Part shown: in pieces, positions 9,058-19,137 of the stretch
Position numbering within the stretch: position 1 is the first letter of the stretch
Layout of the letters: each line of letters opens with the position of its first letter
Assembly: GCF_014109825.1 (NCBI RefSeq)
Contig: NZ_CP059576.1
Coordinates: 853,001 to 917,000 of the forward strand
DNA length: 64,000 bases
DNA from: Legionella sp. PC997
GTDB lineage: Bacteria; Pseudomonadota; Gammaproteobacteria; Legionellales; Legionellaceae
Reading direction: 5' to 3'
The notes under the pieces: generated by a model
Databases searched by the model: none
What the model was told of the DNA's origin: nothing
Seen by the model: only the letters and a program-made list of their open reading frames with translations
Program-made: the position numbers and the translations under genes

Positions 9058-9567
9058 TTATCTACGTGCATGTTGGCGCTTGAATTTATCTAGTTTTTTT
9101 CGTGCCATAGCTTTTTTTAACGGAGATAGTAGATCAATAAACAGTTTGCCATTCATATGATCAATTTCATGCTGCAAACATTCGGCAAGTAAGCCTTCTG
9201 CTTCAATCTCAAAAGGTTTTCCGTTTCGATCTAAAGCTTTGACGGTAACTTTTTCGGCACGAATAACTGTATCATAAGCCCCAGGAACAGAAAGGCAGCC
9301 TTCTTCAAATTTTTTTTCACCTTCTGACGCAATAATTTCAGGATTAATGATAACCAATTGGTTCTGCTTGTCTCCCATAATATCAATAACGGATAGACGC
9401 AAGCTCACACCAATTTGAGGTGCTGCAAGTCCGACGCCCCGTGCGTCATACATTGTTTCAAACATATCGTCGATTAAAGTTTGCAATTTATCATCAAAAT
9501 GCACAACTGGTTTTGCCACATCTCTTAATCGAGAGTCAGGTAAATATAGAATCGTATGAATAGCCAT
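9058..9567 (-). CDS. def: Peptide deformylase
   Basis: 169 residues, normal length. Removes the N-formyl group from new proteins; a metalloenzyme. All three family motifs are present: GVGLAAPQIG (GxGxAAxQ), EEGCLSVPG (EGCLS with the metal-ligand Cys), and HEIDHMNG (HExxH with two metal His and the catalytic Glu). It is the first gene of the def-fmt-rsmB-CPBP minus-strand operon, with its promoter in the 91-base gap shared with the divergent LysM gene. Confidence 0.97.
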   Translation of the reverse strand: MAIHTILYLPDSRLRDVAKPVVHFDDKLQTLIDDMFETMYDARGVGLAAPQIGVSLRLSVIDIMGDKQNQLVIINPEIIASEGEKKFEEGCLSVPGAYDTVIRAEKVTVKALDRNGKPFEIEAEGLLAECLQHEIDHMNGKLFIDLLSPLKKAMARKKLDKFKRQHARR

Positions 9568-9658
9568 TGTTTATCTGGTTCTCTGTACAAAAATCATGTT
9601 AATATTATCCTTCATATATTGTAAGGCTGCAAGATATTCCAACAAAGGATTGACTCTA

Positions 9659-10696
9659 ATGAGATTTATTCTCTTTATATTCTTTTTTTTCCTATCTAAC
9701 TTAAACTATGCATTAAGTTTAAAAGCAGATGCTCCAGGACGTTATGTTGTGCAACCCGGGGATACTTTATGGACAATAGCCAATCGCTATCTCAATAATC
9801 CATGGGAATGGAAGCAGCTTTTGCAGGCCAACCCTCAGCTAAAGAACCCTAATCGTTTATACCCAGGAGCTGTGCTTGTTTTACGTTATTCCAAAAACCA
9901 ACCTTACCTTAAAGTATTATCCAATGGGACAATAAAGTTATCTCCTAATGTCCGTCCTTTGCCTTTAGATGAACCCATTCCTGCAATCCATTTAAGCGAT
10001 ATAAAGCCATTTCTAAATGAATCGCTGATATTAGATCAGGATGTAGTCAGTAGGGCCCCTTATATTGTTGCGTTGATAGGGGAACACATGTTAGGTGGTC
10101 AAGGAGATGAGGTCTATGTTCGAGGATTACATCCAGCACGAGAAATTCCCCCTGGCGGGATTCCTGCCTATTCTATTTTTAGAGGGGGGAAAGATTATGT
10201 GGATCCAAAAACTAAGGAACTCTTAGGATATCGAGCCGATTTGATTGGTTATGCCGAGTTGATAGCGGGGGGTGAGCCAGCAACTATTTTATTAACCAGC
10301 ATTAATGAGGGAGTTAGAATACATGATAGTGTTCTAATTAATAATAGTCCTGAATTTAACTTGTACTTTGAACCTAAAGCACCTCTCTTTATTGTACGAG
10401 GCTATATTATTGACATGCCTAATGGGATGCCTAGTGGGAATGTTGAAGAGGCAGCAGGGGGTGTGGTGGTTATTAGTTTGGGTGCTCGTGATGGATTGGA
10501 AGCTGGGGATGTTCTCGGTATTTATAGGGAGTCAGGCACTGTTAATGACCCCAAAAATCCTTTGATCCCTATTCGATTACCGCCTGAACGTATTGGTGAG
10601 CTTATGGTGTTTCGGGTGTTTAGTAAAACAAGTTTTGCCTTGGTTGTTCGGTCAACACGCGCTGTTAATTTATTAAATTATGTGGCTAATCCATGA
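9659..10696 (+). CDS. Exported LysM-domain protein
   Basis: 345 residues from the ATG at 9659, chosen over 9596 because AAAGGA lies in front and the protein then starts with a clean signal peptide (MRFILFIFFFFLSNLNYA). A LysM domain follows directly: YVVQPGDTLWTIANRYLNNPW through PNRLYPGAVLVLRY, about residues 29-78. LysM binds peptidoglycan glycan chains, so the protein is probably periplasmic and wall-bound. The remaining 260 residues have no domain I can name but match the long LysM protein commonly found beside dprA. It overlaps dprA by ATGA and is divergent from def. Confidence 0.88.
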   Translation: MRFILFIFFFFLSNLNYALSLKADAPGRYVVQPGDTLWTIANRYLNNPWEWKQLLQANPQLKNPNRLYPGAVLVLRYSKNQPYLKVLSNGTIKLSPNVRPLPLDEPIPAIHLSDIKPFLNESLILDQDVVSRAPYIVALIGEHMLGGQGDEVYVRGLHPAREIPPGGIPAYSIFRGGKDYVDPKTKELLGYRADLIGYAELIAGGEPATILLTSINEGVRIHDSVLINNSPEFNLYFEPKAPLFIVRGYIIDMPNGMPSGNVEEAAGGVVVISLGARDGLEAGDVLGIYRESGTVNDPKNPLIPIRLPPERIGELMVFRVFSKTSFALVVRSTRAVNLLNYVANP

Positions 10697-11766
10697 ATAA
10701 TTTACCCTATTATCTTGCATTAAACCGAATGGAACGAGTGGGTCCCCGCACCGTTATCAAACTACAAAATCGTTGGCCTGAGTTGCAGCAAATGTTTCAA
10801 CTCTCCGTCACTGAACTCGAACAAGCGGGCTTACCGGGGGCTTTGGCGCAGGCTATAGCTCAATTCGATATGAATGTGATTGAAGAAGATTTGCGTTGGT
10901 TGCATGCAGCAGACGATCATCATCTTCTTACCTGGGAGTCTCCTGAATATCCTTCTTTACTAAAGGAAATTACGGATCCTCCCATTGTTTTATATGCTAA
11001 AGGCCAGCTTGCCTGTTTAAAGCAGCTAAAACTTGCAATAGTAGGAAGTCGTAATCCGACAGTAACTGGAAGTGAAAACGCACGACACTTTGCAAAGGCA
11101 ATCGCTTCGCATGGAGTGGCTATTGTGAGTGGTTTGGCTCTAGGTATTGATGCGCAGGCTCATCAAGGGTGTTTAGAGGCCGAAGGGCAAACAATAGCCG
11201 TATTAGGGACAGGAATTGATCGAATTTATCCCCATCGGCATCAGGCATTATCACAAAAAATTACTCAAAATGGCCTATTAATAAGCGAATTTCCTTTGAA
11301 AAGTCCTCCTATCGCTGGACATTTCCCCCGAAGAAATCGTATAATAAGTGGTTTATCATTGTGCATTTTGGTTGTTGAGTCGGCAATCAAGAGTGGATCA
11401 CTAATCACGGCACGAATGGCCTTAGAACAAAATCGAGATGTTTTAGCGATCCCGGGCTCCATTCACAATCCTCTGGCTCGAGGGTGTCATTACCTGTTGC
11501 AGCAAGGAGCCAAATTAGTTACTTCAGTTGTGGATGTTCTTGAGGAGTTAGGAATTGTTTCGGAACCGCAAACAGCTGATAAAGCTATTTTACCTCTTGC
11601 CAGCGGGAATAAAAACCTAGTAAAGTTCATTGGCTTTGAAATGACTACAGTGGATCAGATCATTTTACGTAGCGGATGCACCGTTGAGCAAGTCACAAGT
11701 GAACTTGCAGAATTAGAATTAAATGGGGCTGTTGTATCTGTGCCCGGTGGCTATATGAGGTGTTAG
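10693..11766 (+). CDS. dprA: DNA processing protein DprA (Smf)
   Basis: 357 residues. Binds incoming single-stranded DNA and loads RecA during natural transformation. The extended Rossmann fold carries AIVGSRNPT near residue 116, SGLALGIDAQAH, VLGTGIDRIYP, ISEFP and RRNRIISGLS, followed by a short C-terminal winged-helix-like region. The N-terminal 60 residues form the usual helix-hairpin-helix/SAM-like part. The ATG overlaps the LysM gene stop. smg follows three bases after the stop. Legionella are naturally competent, which fits. Confidence 0.96.
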   Translation: MNNLPYYLALNRMERVGPRTVIKLQNRWPELQQMFQLSVTELEQAGLPGALAQAIAQFDMNVIEEDLRWLHAADDHHLLTWESPEYPSLLKEITDPPIVLYAKGQLACLKQLKLAIVGSRNPTVTGSENARHFAKAIASHGVAIVSGLALGIDAQAHQGCLEAEGQTIAVLGTGIDRIYPHRHQALSQKITQNGLLISEFPLKSPPIAGHFPRRNRIISGLSLCILVVESAIKSGSLITARMALEQNRDVLAIPGSIHNPLARGCHYLLQQGAKLVTSVVDVLEELGIVSEPQTADKAILPLASGNKNLVKFIGFEMTTVDQIILRSGCTVEQVTSELAELELNGAVVSVPGGYMRC

Positions 11767-11769
11767 TAT

Positions 11770-12201
11770 ATGAAAGATAACTTATTTGAGATGTTATTGA
11801 GTTTATTTGAACAAAGTCTTACTCAACTACAAGAAAGCCATAAAACCGCTGATTCGGATGCAACGGAACTAAATGAAGATGAAGACGTAGCTTCTGAAGA
11901 AGTTTTACATTTGAAATTACAACAACACACATCAACTCGTATTTTCACTTACGATGAGCAAATGAAACTGACTAAGGCCAGTTATCAATTTCTCATGCGT
12001 ATGAAATTATGGAAAGTTCTTAATACCGAATCATTTGAAATGATTATGAATCAATTATTATTTTCTGAGTCTCGCATCGTTACTCTTCAAGAAACTAAAT
12101 GGACAATAAGAAATGCTTTGGCGACTTCTTTGAATGAAGAACAATTGGCTTTTCTTGATTTAGTTCTCTATCAAACAGAAGATGAATTGACATTACATTA
12201 A
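11770..12201 (+). CDS. smg: Smg / DUF494 family protein
   Basis: 143 residues. The start (MKDNLFEMLLSLFEQ) and the whole length match the Smg (DUF494) family, which is regularly encoded between dprA and topA in gammaproteobacteria. The protein is acidic and soluble, with an EDEDVASEE stretch; its molecular role is not established. It begins three bases after the dprA stop, so it is co-transcribed. topA follows after 130 bases. Confidence 0.9.
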   Translation: MKDNLFEMLLSLFEQSLTQLQESHKTADSDATELNEDEDVASEEVLHLKLQQHTSTRIFTYDEQMKLTKASYQFLMRMKLWKVLNTESFEMIMNQLLFSESRIVTLQETKWTIRNALATSLNEEQLAFLDLVLYQTEDELTLH

Positions 12202-12331
12202 AAGATCGTCTATTACCTATATTACTATAAGTTGGTGATATTTCATTTTCAGCCTCTCTATCCCATGTTGTTCTCAAACGTGGGTATTGGGATGCTTAGG
12301 GATGAAGTGAAAAGGATAAGGTTAACGTTAT

Positions 12332-14626
12332 ATGAGTAAACATTTGGTGATTGTTGAATCACCCGCAAAAGCGAAGACAATTCAAAAATATTTAGGCGGT
12401 GATTATGAGGTTGTAGCCTCTTATGGACATGTGCGCGATTTGCCAGCACGTAAGGGGTCCGTTAATCCCGAAAAACAATTTGCAATGACTTATGTTCCTA
12501 TTGAAAAGAACTCACGTCATATCGAAACCATTGCCAAAATGCTCAAAAAGTCAGATTCCTTATTCCTCGCAACGGACCCTGATCGCGAAGGTGAAGCTAT
12601 TTCTTGGCATATTTTTGAATTAATGAAAGAAAAAAATCTTACCAAAGATAAACCTATTCATCGAATTTTTTTCAATGAAATTACTAAATCAGCAATCCAG
12701 GACGCCATAAATAACCCACGTTCAATTTCGATGGATTTAGTGAATGCGCAACAAGCGCGACGCGCGTTGGATTATTTGGTGGGATTTAATTTATCTCCCT
12801 TGTTATGGAAGAAAGTTAGAAGAGGGCTTTCTGCGGGCCGTGTACAAAGTCCAGCACTGCGACTTATTGTCGAGCGAGAAGAGGAAATTGAACGTTTTGT
12901 TGCTCAAGAATATTGGAAGATTTTAGCGGAGTGCCTTCATACAAAAGTATCTTTTGAGGCGCGTTTGACGCATTACAAAAATGAAAAATTACAGCAATTT
13001 ACGGTATCCAAAGAAGAACAGGCTCAACTCATCAAAGAGGACTTGATTCGTCAAGCCCAAGGTTCTTTACTTGTAACTCAAATTGAGAAAAAGCAACGCA
13101 AACGTAAACCTTCCCCTCCGTTTATCACCTCAACCCTCCAACAAGAAGCCGCACGAAAATTGGGTTTTACTGCCCGAAAGTCGATGATGGTTGCGCAACA
13201 ATTGTATGAAGGTATAGATATTGGAACGGGGACTGTGGGTCTTATCTCCTACATGCGTACCGACTCAGTGAATTTATCGTCAGAAGCAATAGAGGAGACA
13301 CGACAATTTATTTCGGAACGTTATGGTGCCGATAATTGTCCTGCAACCCCCAGAGTTTATAAAACGAAATCTAAAAATGCTCAAGAAGCGCATGAGGCAA
13401 TTCGGCCCACATCTATTAAACGAACACCAGAAATGGTGCAATCGGCTTTAACTACCGATCAATACAAACTCTACAGTTTAATTTGGAAGCGTACCGTAGC
13501 CTGCCAAATGGCTGATGCAATTTTGGATACGGTTGCTGTTGATTTAAGTTGTGGTGAAGGCAATATGTTCCGTGCGAATGGTTCGACAATTACGTTTCCT
13601 GGTTTTCTCTCTGTGTATGAAGAAGGCCGTGATGATACCAAAGACGATGAAAATGAAGGGTCATTATTACCTGCTTTGACCGTTGGTGAAAAAGTAAAAG
13701 TACAAGATATATTAGCCAACCAACATTTCACTGAGCCGCCGCCAAGATATTCTGAAGCAACTTTGGTTAAGGCACTGGAAGAATATGATATTGGACGACC
13801 GTCCACTTATGCATCGATCATTCACACATTGCAACAGCGTGAATACGTTATTGTTGATAAGAAAAGATTCTTTCCAACGGACGTTGGTCGCATAGTAAAT
13901 CGCTTTTTGACCGGTTATTTTACCCGGTACGTAGACTATAAATTCACTGCTGAACTTGAAGATACCCTGGATGCCATCGCCCGGGGTGAAAAAGAATGGA
14001 TTCCGGTTTTAGAGGACTTCTGGCAGCCATTTGTCCAGCAAATTCAAACTACGGATGAACAGGTACAACGTAAAGATGTAACCACTGAAGTTTTAGACGA
14101 AGAGTGTCCAAAATGTGGAAAACCCTTATCCATAAGATTAGGTAAACGTGGACGCTTCATTGGCTGTACGGGCTATCCAGAGTGTGATTACACGCAAGAT
14201 ATCGCAGGTCAGGATCATGAAAAAAATGAACCTGAAGTGGTTGAGGGAAGAGTATGCCCGTCCTGTTCCAGTTCCCTGCATATAAAAACAGGACGTTATG
14301 GTCGTTTTATTGGTTGCAGTAATTATCCTCAATGCAAGCATATGGAACCTATAGAAAAACCAGCTGACACAGGGGTGGAATGTCCTAAATGCCATGAAGC
14401 AAAAATCTTGCAACGCAAATCAAGAAAAGGAAAGATTTTCTATTCTTGTGGAAATTATCCTAAATGTAATTATGCTCTCTGGAATGAACCGATAAATCAT
14501 AAATGCCCAAACTGTAATTGGCCGATTTTGACGGTAAAAGAAAGCAAAAAGTTTGGTCGACAAATTCTTTGTCCACAAGAGGGATGTGGTTATTCTTCAA
14601 AGGAAGAACTTGAGGAATCTAAATAG
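12332..14626 (+). CDS. topA: DNA topoisomerase I
   Basis: 764 residues. Relaxes negative supercoils by single-strand passage. The Toprim domain starts with LVIVESPAKAKTIQKYLG and contains the metal motif TDPDREGE (residues 81-88). The active-site tyrosine is Tyr307 in ISYMRTDS. The C-terminus holds four Cys4 zinc-ribbon repeats (CPKCG...YPECDY, CPSCS...YPQCKH, CPKCH...YPKCNY, CPNCN...GCGY). Length is slightly under the 865 residues of E. coli because the C-terminal domain differs. It follows smg with its own 130-base upstream gap. Confidence 0.97.
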   Translation: MSKHLVIVESPAKAKTIQKYLGGDYEVVASYGHVRDLPARKGSVNPEKQFAMTYVPIEKNSRHIETIAKMLKKSDSLFLATDPDREGEAISWHIFELMKEKNLTKDKPIHRIFFNEITKSAIQDAINNPRSISMDLVNAQQARRALDYLVGFNLSPLLWKKVRRGLSAGRVQSPALRLIVEREEEIERFVAQEYWKILAECLHTKVSFEARLTHYKNEKLQQFTVSKEEQAQLIKEDLIRQAQGSLLVTQIEKKQRKRKPSPPFITSTLQQEAARKLGFTARKSMMVAQQLYEGIDIGTGTVGLISYMRTDSVNLSSEAIEETRQFISERYGADNCPATPRVYKTKSKNAQEAHEAIRPTSIKRTPEMVQSALTTDQYKLYSLIWKRTVACQMADAILDTVAVDLSCGEGNMFRANGSTITFPGFLSVYEEGRDDTKDDENEGSLLPALTVGEKVKVQDILANQHFTEPPPRYSEATLVKALEEYDIGRPSTYASIIHTLQQREYVIVDKKRFFPTDVGRIVNRFLTGYFTRYVDYKFTAELEDTLDAIARGEKEWIPVLEDFWQPFVQQIQTTDEQVQRKDVTTEVLDEECPKCGKPLSIRLGKRGRFIGCTGYPECDYTQDIAGQDHEKNEPEVVEGRVCPSCSSSLHIKTGRYGRFIGCSNYPQCKHMEPIEKPADTGVECPKCHEAKILQRKSRKGKIFYSCGNYPKCNYALWNEPINHKCPNCNWPILTVKESKKFGRQILCPQEGCGYSSKEELEESK

Positions 14627-14636
14627 ACCTTTTAAT

Positions 14637-14664
14637 CCTGGGTACGGTGTGTACCGCGCCCAGG
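14637..14664. terminator. Hairpin between convergent topA and lipoprotein gene
   Basis: CCTGGG (14637-14642) pairs with CCCAGG (14659-14664), with an inner CGGT/ACCG stem. It lies ten bases after the topA stop and 14 bases before the stop of the convergent small lipoprotein gene. Neither side has a strong T-tract. Confidence 0.6.
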
Positions 14665-14678
14665 GTATAAATGGTTTA

Positions 14679-14948
14679 TCAATAAAAATCAATATTAGTC
14701 GTAGTCACATCTAATGGACCTACTGGATAAGAATAAACCGATACGGGTTCAACAACGGGTGCAACAGCAGGAGTTACAACGCGTGTGACAGCAACAGGTC
14801 TGTAGGAAACTACCGGTCGATATCTAACTACAGGTTTGTATGTAACTGCTGAGGTATATGAAATTGCCGGTGTGTATACCGGTGTATAAGCGGTGGTGCA
14901 ACAACATCCTGCCAAAGCAATACTTCCTAAAAGAATAATCCATTTCAT
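14679..14948 (-). CDS. Small repeat-rich lipoprotein
   Basis: 89 residues. The signal peptide ends in a lipobox-like LAGC (Cys15, followed by two more Cys). The mature part is low-complexity, with repeated units of the form Y-x-P-V/A (YTPVYTP, TYKPVVRYRPVVSYRPVAVTRVV, APVVEPV). A cell-envelope location is likely; function unknown. It is monocistronic and convergent with topA. A GGGGG-rich sequence (AAAGGGGGCTACATA) precedes the ATG. Confidence 0.75.
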   Translation of the reverse strand: MKWIILLGSIALAGCCCTTAYTPVYTPAISYTSAVTYKPVVRYRPVVSYRPVAVTRVVTPAVAPVVEPVSVYSYPVGPLDVTTTNIDFY

Positions 14949-15143
14949 TATGTAGCCCCCTTTAATGGATGCCTACAAAAAGTGTAGATTATTTAAACAC
15001 TAAACTCAAGATTTGAACTATTAAGACCTTTGTAACTGTGGAGCAGTTCCCTTTCTCTATGAAAATAAACTCATTCTTCCTGTTCATTTTGAATCAGTAT
15101 ATACTCATCATTTTCTTCTTAGAAATAACTCAAACAGGATGTA

Positions 15144-17384
15144 ATGATGTTAGACAGGACCATTGTAGTTGATGAGCAATTTTTAAATCGAGTACAACAA
15201 GCAGATTTTCCCAAACCCCATAGTACAATGTGTCCGGAAACGGCGGAATTGGATAAGAAAACTGCTATCGAGCTCTTTGATTCGCAAATCAAATCACGCC
15301 TTCTTGATTTGATTGCCAGACAGCTCAAGGAAAAAGGTTTATCATTTTATACTATTGGCAGTAGCGGACATGAGGGTAACGCGGTTTGGGGGCAAGTTTT
15401 TCGTCCCGATGACATGGCCTTTTTGCACTATCGAAGCGGCGCTTTTTATTTACAGCGTGCTAAAAAAGTACCAGGTACGGACGGAGTTAGAGACATTTTA
15501 CTTTCTTTAGTTGCCGCCTCTACTGATCCGATTTCAGGAGGACGACACAAAGTTTTTGGTAGTGTCCCTCTAAATATACCGCCACAAACTTCAACCATTG
15601 CTTCGCATTTACCCAAAGCTTTGGGTGCTGCATTATCGATTACGCGAGCCAAAGAATTAAATATTCAAAGTAACCTAAATCCAGACTCAATCATTATTTG
15701 TTCCTTTGGAGATGCATCTACAAACCATGCTTCCACGCAAACCACTCTAAATGCTTGCTCATGGATTGCCCAACAAAATTATCCTGTTCCCATCGTGTTT
15801 ATTTGTGAAGACAATGGAATAGGAATTTCAGTACCCACACCACCTCAGTGGATAGAGCGCTCCATCAGTTCTCGACCTGGTTTGCATTATATTGCTTGTG
15901 ATGGCTTGAATATTGCTGATGCCTATGCGAGCGCACAAGAGGCAGAGTACTTGGCGCGGGTCAAAAAACAGCCTGTTTTCTTACACATGCGTTGTGTCCG
16001 TTTATTAGGGCATGCAGGATCAGATATTGAATCACAATATTGTACGCAAGCGGAAATCGAAGCTCGAGAAGCGCAAGATCCTTTATTGCATACGGCGGGT
16101 CTTTTGTATCGCGAAGGTTGGATGAGTATTGAAGACTTATTGAGTCTATATCAAAGTAATAAAGATTTAATTGCAGCCAAAGCGGTGGAGGTCATAAGAC
16201 AGCCTAAACTCTCTAGTGCCGAAGCCGTAATGTCTTCATTGATTCCCAGCGGACCTAAGAAACAACCATTTCCTTTGCCAAGCGAAGAACAGCGCGCAAA
16301 AGTTTTTGCCAATGCCTTTTCACAATTAGCTCAAAAACGAAATTTATGCCAGCAGATCAATTTTGCTTTGACTGATTTAATGCTGCAATATCCTAATATG
16401 CTGATTTTCGGTGAAGATGTTGGCAAGAAGGGTGGGGTTTATAGAGTGACCGCCGATTTACAGGCTCGTTTTGGACAACGCCGAGTATTTGATACGATAT
16501 TAGATGAAACCACAATTCTCGGGACTGCAATTGGCATGGCGCACAATGGATTTATTCCCGTCCCAGAAATCCAGTTTTTGGCTTATTTGCATAATGCTGA
16601 GGACCAGCTTCGTGGCGAAGCCTCCACGTTATCCTTCTTTTCCAGTGGCCAATATCAAAACCCTATGGTTTTGCGTATAGCCTCATTGGCTTATCAGAAG
16701 GGATTTGGGGGGCATTTCCATAATGATAATTCTATTGCTGTGTTACGTGATTTGCCGGGTGTGATTGTCGCCTCTCCTTCAAATGGACCTGACGCAGCAA
16801 AAATGTTGCGTACATGCATGCGTCTGGCGCATGAAGAGGGAAGGGTAGTCGTCTTTTTAGAGCCAATTGCTTTGTATATGACCAAAGATTTGCATGAAGC
16901 GGGTGATAATGGATGGTTATTTAATTATCCAGCACCTGATGCCCAGATCGAGCCGGGAGAAGTAGGTGTTTTTGGAGAGGGCCCCACAGTCATATTAACC
17001 TATGCCAATGGATATTATTTATCACGGCAAGCTGCAAAGGTACTGCAAGAAGAACACAAGATTGCTGTGAAAATAGTCGATTTACGTTGGCTTAGTCCCT
17101 TACCGGTCGAAGCAATTTTGAAAGAAATAGCCAAAGCGAAACAAGTATTAATTGTCGATGAAGGCCGACAAAGTGGCTCAGTAAGCGAAGGATTAATGAC
17201 CATGTTGTTGGAAGAAGCCTCATCCAAATTGAAAATCAAACGAATTACCGGCAAAGATTGCTTCATTCCTTTGGGTAATGCTTGGCAATATTTGTTACCC
17301 AGTAAAGAAAGTATTATTGAAGCGGTAATTGCGTTACAGTCAGATAAAAGGGAGAAAGAAAGTGGACGACTTGTTGTTTCTTGA
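15144..17384 (+). CDS. Fused alpha-beta E1 component of a branched-chain 2-oxoacid dehydrogenase
   Basis: 746 residues joining E1-alpha and E1-beta, normally two subunits. The alpha half has the thiamine-diphosphate motif GDASTNHA (about residue 190) followed by the EDNGIGIS segment, and an HAGSD stretch. The beta half starts near residue 400 with FGEDVGKKGGVYRVT and FLAYLHNAEDQLRGE. The enzyme decarboxylates 2-oxo acids from Val, Leu and Ile and reductively acylates the lipoyl E2. No E2 or E3 gene is in the window. AGGA lies before the ATG at 15144; a second ATG follows at 15147. The end overlaps the next gene by 23 bases. Confidence 0.88.
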   Translation: MMLDRTIVVDEQFLNRVQQADFPKPHSTMCPETAELDKKTAIELFDSQIKSRLLDLIARQLKEKGLSFYTIGSSGHEGNAVWGQVFRPDDMAFLHYRSGAFYLQRAKKVPGTDGVRDILLSLVAASTDPISGGRHKVFGSVPLNIPPQTSTIASHLPKALGAALSITRAKELNIQSNLNPDSIIICSFGDASTNHASTQTTLNACSWIAQQNYPVPIVFICEDNGIGISVPTPPQWIERSISSRPGLHYIACDGLNIADAYASAQEAEYLARVKKQPVFLHMRCVRLLGHAGSDIESQYCTQAEIEAREAQDPLLHTAGLLYREGWMSIEDLLSLYQSNKDLIAAKAVEVIRQPKLSSAEAVMSSLIPSGPKKQPFPLPSEEQRAKVFANAFSQLAQKRNLCQQINFALTDLMLQYPNMLIFGEDVGKKGGVYRVTADLQARFGQRRVFDTILDETTILGTAIGMAHNGFIPVPEIQFLAYLHNAEDQLRGEASTLSFFSSGQYQNPMVLRIASLAYQKGFGGHFHNDNSIAVLRDLPGVIVASPSNGPDAAKMLRTCMRLAHEEGRVVVFLEPIALYMTKDLHEAGDNGWLFNYPAPDAQIEPGEVGVFGEGPTVILTYANGYYLSRQAAKVLQEEHKIAVKIVDLRWLSPLPVEAILKEIAKAKQVLIVDEGRQSGSVSEGLMTMLLEEASSKLKIKRITGKDCFIPLGNAWQYLLPSKESIIEAVIALQSDKREKESGRLVVS

Positions 17385-18519
17385 TGATCAATTAAACGGT
17401 GATGAACGCATGATACGTGATAGTGTCGCGCGGTTTGTTACTAATGATGTAATACCTTTGATGGTAGAGTCTTTTGAACATGCTCAATTTCCACGCGAGC
17501 TTATTAGAAAATCTGCAGAAATGGGGTTGTTGGGTTTGACCTTACCGGCGGAATATGGTGGGGCAGAGGCTTCTTACGTGGCTTATGGCCTAGTGTGTCA
17601 GGAGTTAGAACGCGGAGATAGTGGCTTACGTAGCTTTGTTTCGGTACAAAGTTCTTTATGTATGTTTCCCATCTTTCGTTTTGGTTCTGAAGAACAACGA
17701 TTGCGCTTTTTACCTGGAATGGCTACAGGTGAGATCATTGGCTGTTTCGGCTTGACTGAGCCTGATTTCGGTTCCGATCCTTCGGGTATGAGAACTACTG
17801 CCAAAAAAGTTAAAGGCGGATGGACTCTGAATGGTGCAAAAATGTGGATCACCAATGCACCCATTGCTGATATTGCTATTGTGTGGGCAAAAACCGAGGA
17901 AGGAGTTCGTGGATTTATTGTAGATACTAAATCTGAAGGATTAAGATGTCCTGAAATCAAATTAAAGATGTCATTGCGTGCTTCAATCACTGGCGAATTA
18001 GTATTTGATAATGTTTTTGTTCCTGATGAAAACTATCTTCCTGGCAGTGAAAAAGGTTTAGGGGCTCCTCTGAGTTGCTTAAGCCAGGCACGATATGGAA
18101 TTGCTTGGGGGGCGATGGGCGCGGCAATGGCTTGTTTTGATATCACTCGCGACTACCTGTTAGAGCGTAAACAATTTGACAAACCTTTGGCATCATTTCA
18201 GCTTATTCAAAAAGATCTGGCAGATATGTATACTGAAATTCTTAAGGCACAATGTCTTAATTTACAAATAGGCCGAATAAAAGATAATCATCGTGAAAAT
18301 CCAGTGATGATTTCTCTGGCTAAAGGTAATGCATGTCGGGAAGCATTAAATATTGCACGAAAGTGTAGGAACCTATTAGGTGCTAATGGAATCAGCCTTG
18401 AATATCATGTGATTCGTCACATGCTTAACTTAGAATCAGTCTTTACGTACGAGGGTACAGATAACGTTCACACTCTTGTACTAGGAAAACATATTACAGG
18501 AATTAATGCTTTTGCTTAA
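17362..18519 (+). CDS. Acyl-CoA dehydrogenase, glutaryl-CoA dehydrogenase-like
   Basis: 385 residues from a GTG at 17362 preceded by AGGGAG; a TTG at 17329 is the alternative. It is a complete acyl-CoA dehydrogenase: the FAD-binding GCFGLTEPDFGSDP segment, WITNAP, and the catalytic-base region FTYEGTDNVHTLVLG. That last motif and the overall sequence resemble glutaryl-CoA dehydrogenase, which makes crotonyl-CoA in lysine/tryptophan breakdown. The gene overlaps the E1 gene by 23 bases, so both belong to amino-acid catabolism. Another acyl-CoA substrate is possible. Confidence 0.85.
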   Translation: MDDLLFLDDQLNGDERMIRDSVARFVTNDVIPLMVESFEHAQFPRELIRKSAEMGLLGLTLPAEYGGAEASYVAYGLVCQELERGDSGLRSFVSVQSSLCMFPIFRFGSEEQRLRFLPGMATGEIIGCFGLTEPDFGSDPSGMRTTAKKVKGGWTLNGAKMWITNAPIADIAIVWAKTEEGVRGFIVDTKSEGLRCPEIKLKMSLRASITGELVFDNVFVPDENYLPGSEKGLGAPLSCLSQARYGIAWGAMGAAMACFDITRDYLLERKQFDKPLASFQLIQKDLADMYTEILKAQCLNLQIGRIKDNHRENPVMISLAKGNACREALNIARKCRNLLGANGISLEYHVIRHMLNLESVFTYEGTDNVHTLVLGKHITGINAFA

Positions 18520-18563
18520 ACCAAGCACAAAAACGGTTAAGCACCAAGCTCAATGACTTAAAC

Positions 18564-18589
18564 GTAACCCGTGCATTCTAACGGGTTAC
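18564..18589 (+). terminator. Rho-independent-type terminator after the acyl-CoA dehydrogenase
   Basis: A 9-bp perfect stem, GTAACCCGT and ACGGGTTAC, with an eight-base loop, followed by ATTCTCTTTC. It lies 45 bases after the stop codon. Confidence 0.8.
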
Positions 18590-18726
18590 ATTCTCTTTCA
18601 CCCACGACAAGTCATTGGCATCGGTAGAGTTTAACAGGAGTTCCTTTCTCAAAAATGGAACTTATCTTCATGCAATGGGATTGTGTGAAGTAAAGCAGGT
18701 TTATTGGGCAACTTACAGGAGTATCT

Positions 18727-19083
18727 ATGTATAAAATGATTTTAAAAAGAGCGTTAATATTAAGTTTACCTGTATTAAGCATGAATGTGCAGTCCGGGCC
18801 AAGCAAAGAGTTTTTAGCCAATCAATGCTATGAGCTTTCTCGAGTTATAATATCCTTGGCGGATAATCAGGAAAAAAAGAGCTGCATCAATAAGCTTCAT
18901 AGAGCTTCCGTACAAATGAGCACTGCAGCCCTTTTAATAATGGAAGACTCTTCTGATGTAGCAAAAGAGATATTGAATAATGCAGTAGCAGACCTGCAAT
19001 ATGCAGAATTACTCAGCTGCAAACAATACATTCAAATTGCACACTCTAAATTTGAAGCTCAGAAGATTAAAACATTATTGTAA
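18727..19083 (+). CDS. Small exported protein of unknown function
   Basis: 118 residues. The N-terminus (MYKMILKRALILSLPVLSMNVQS) looks like a signal peptide. The mature part is helical with three cysteines that could pair in the periplasm (Cys at NQCYELS, KSCINKL and LSCKQYI). I recognise no family. CAGGAG lies before the ATG. The next gene starts 55 bases later on the same strand and is also membrane-anchored, so they may form a pair. Confidence 0.65.
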   Translation: MYKMILKRALILSLPVLSMNVQSGPSKEFLANQCYELSRVIISLADNQEKKSCINKLHRASVQMSTAALLIMEDSSDVAKEILNNAVADLQYAELLSCKQYIQIAHSKFEAQKIKTLL

Positions 19084-19137
19084 TAATGATACTCTTCAAG
19101 TGCTTATAGAAGCCTTGAAGAGTTTGAGGAGCTTTTA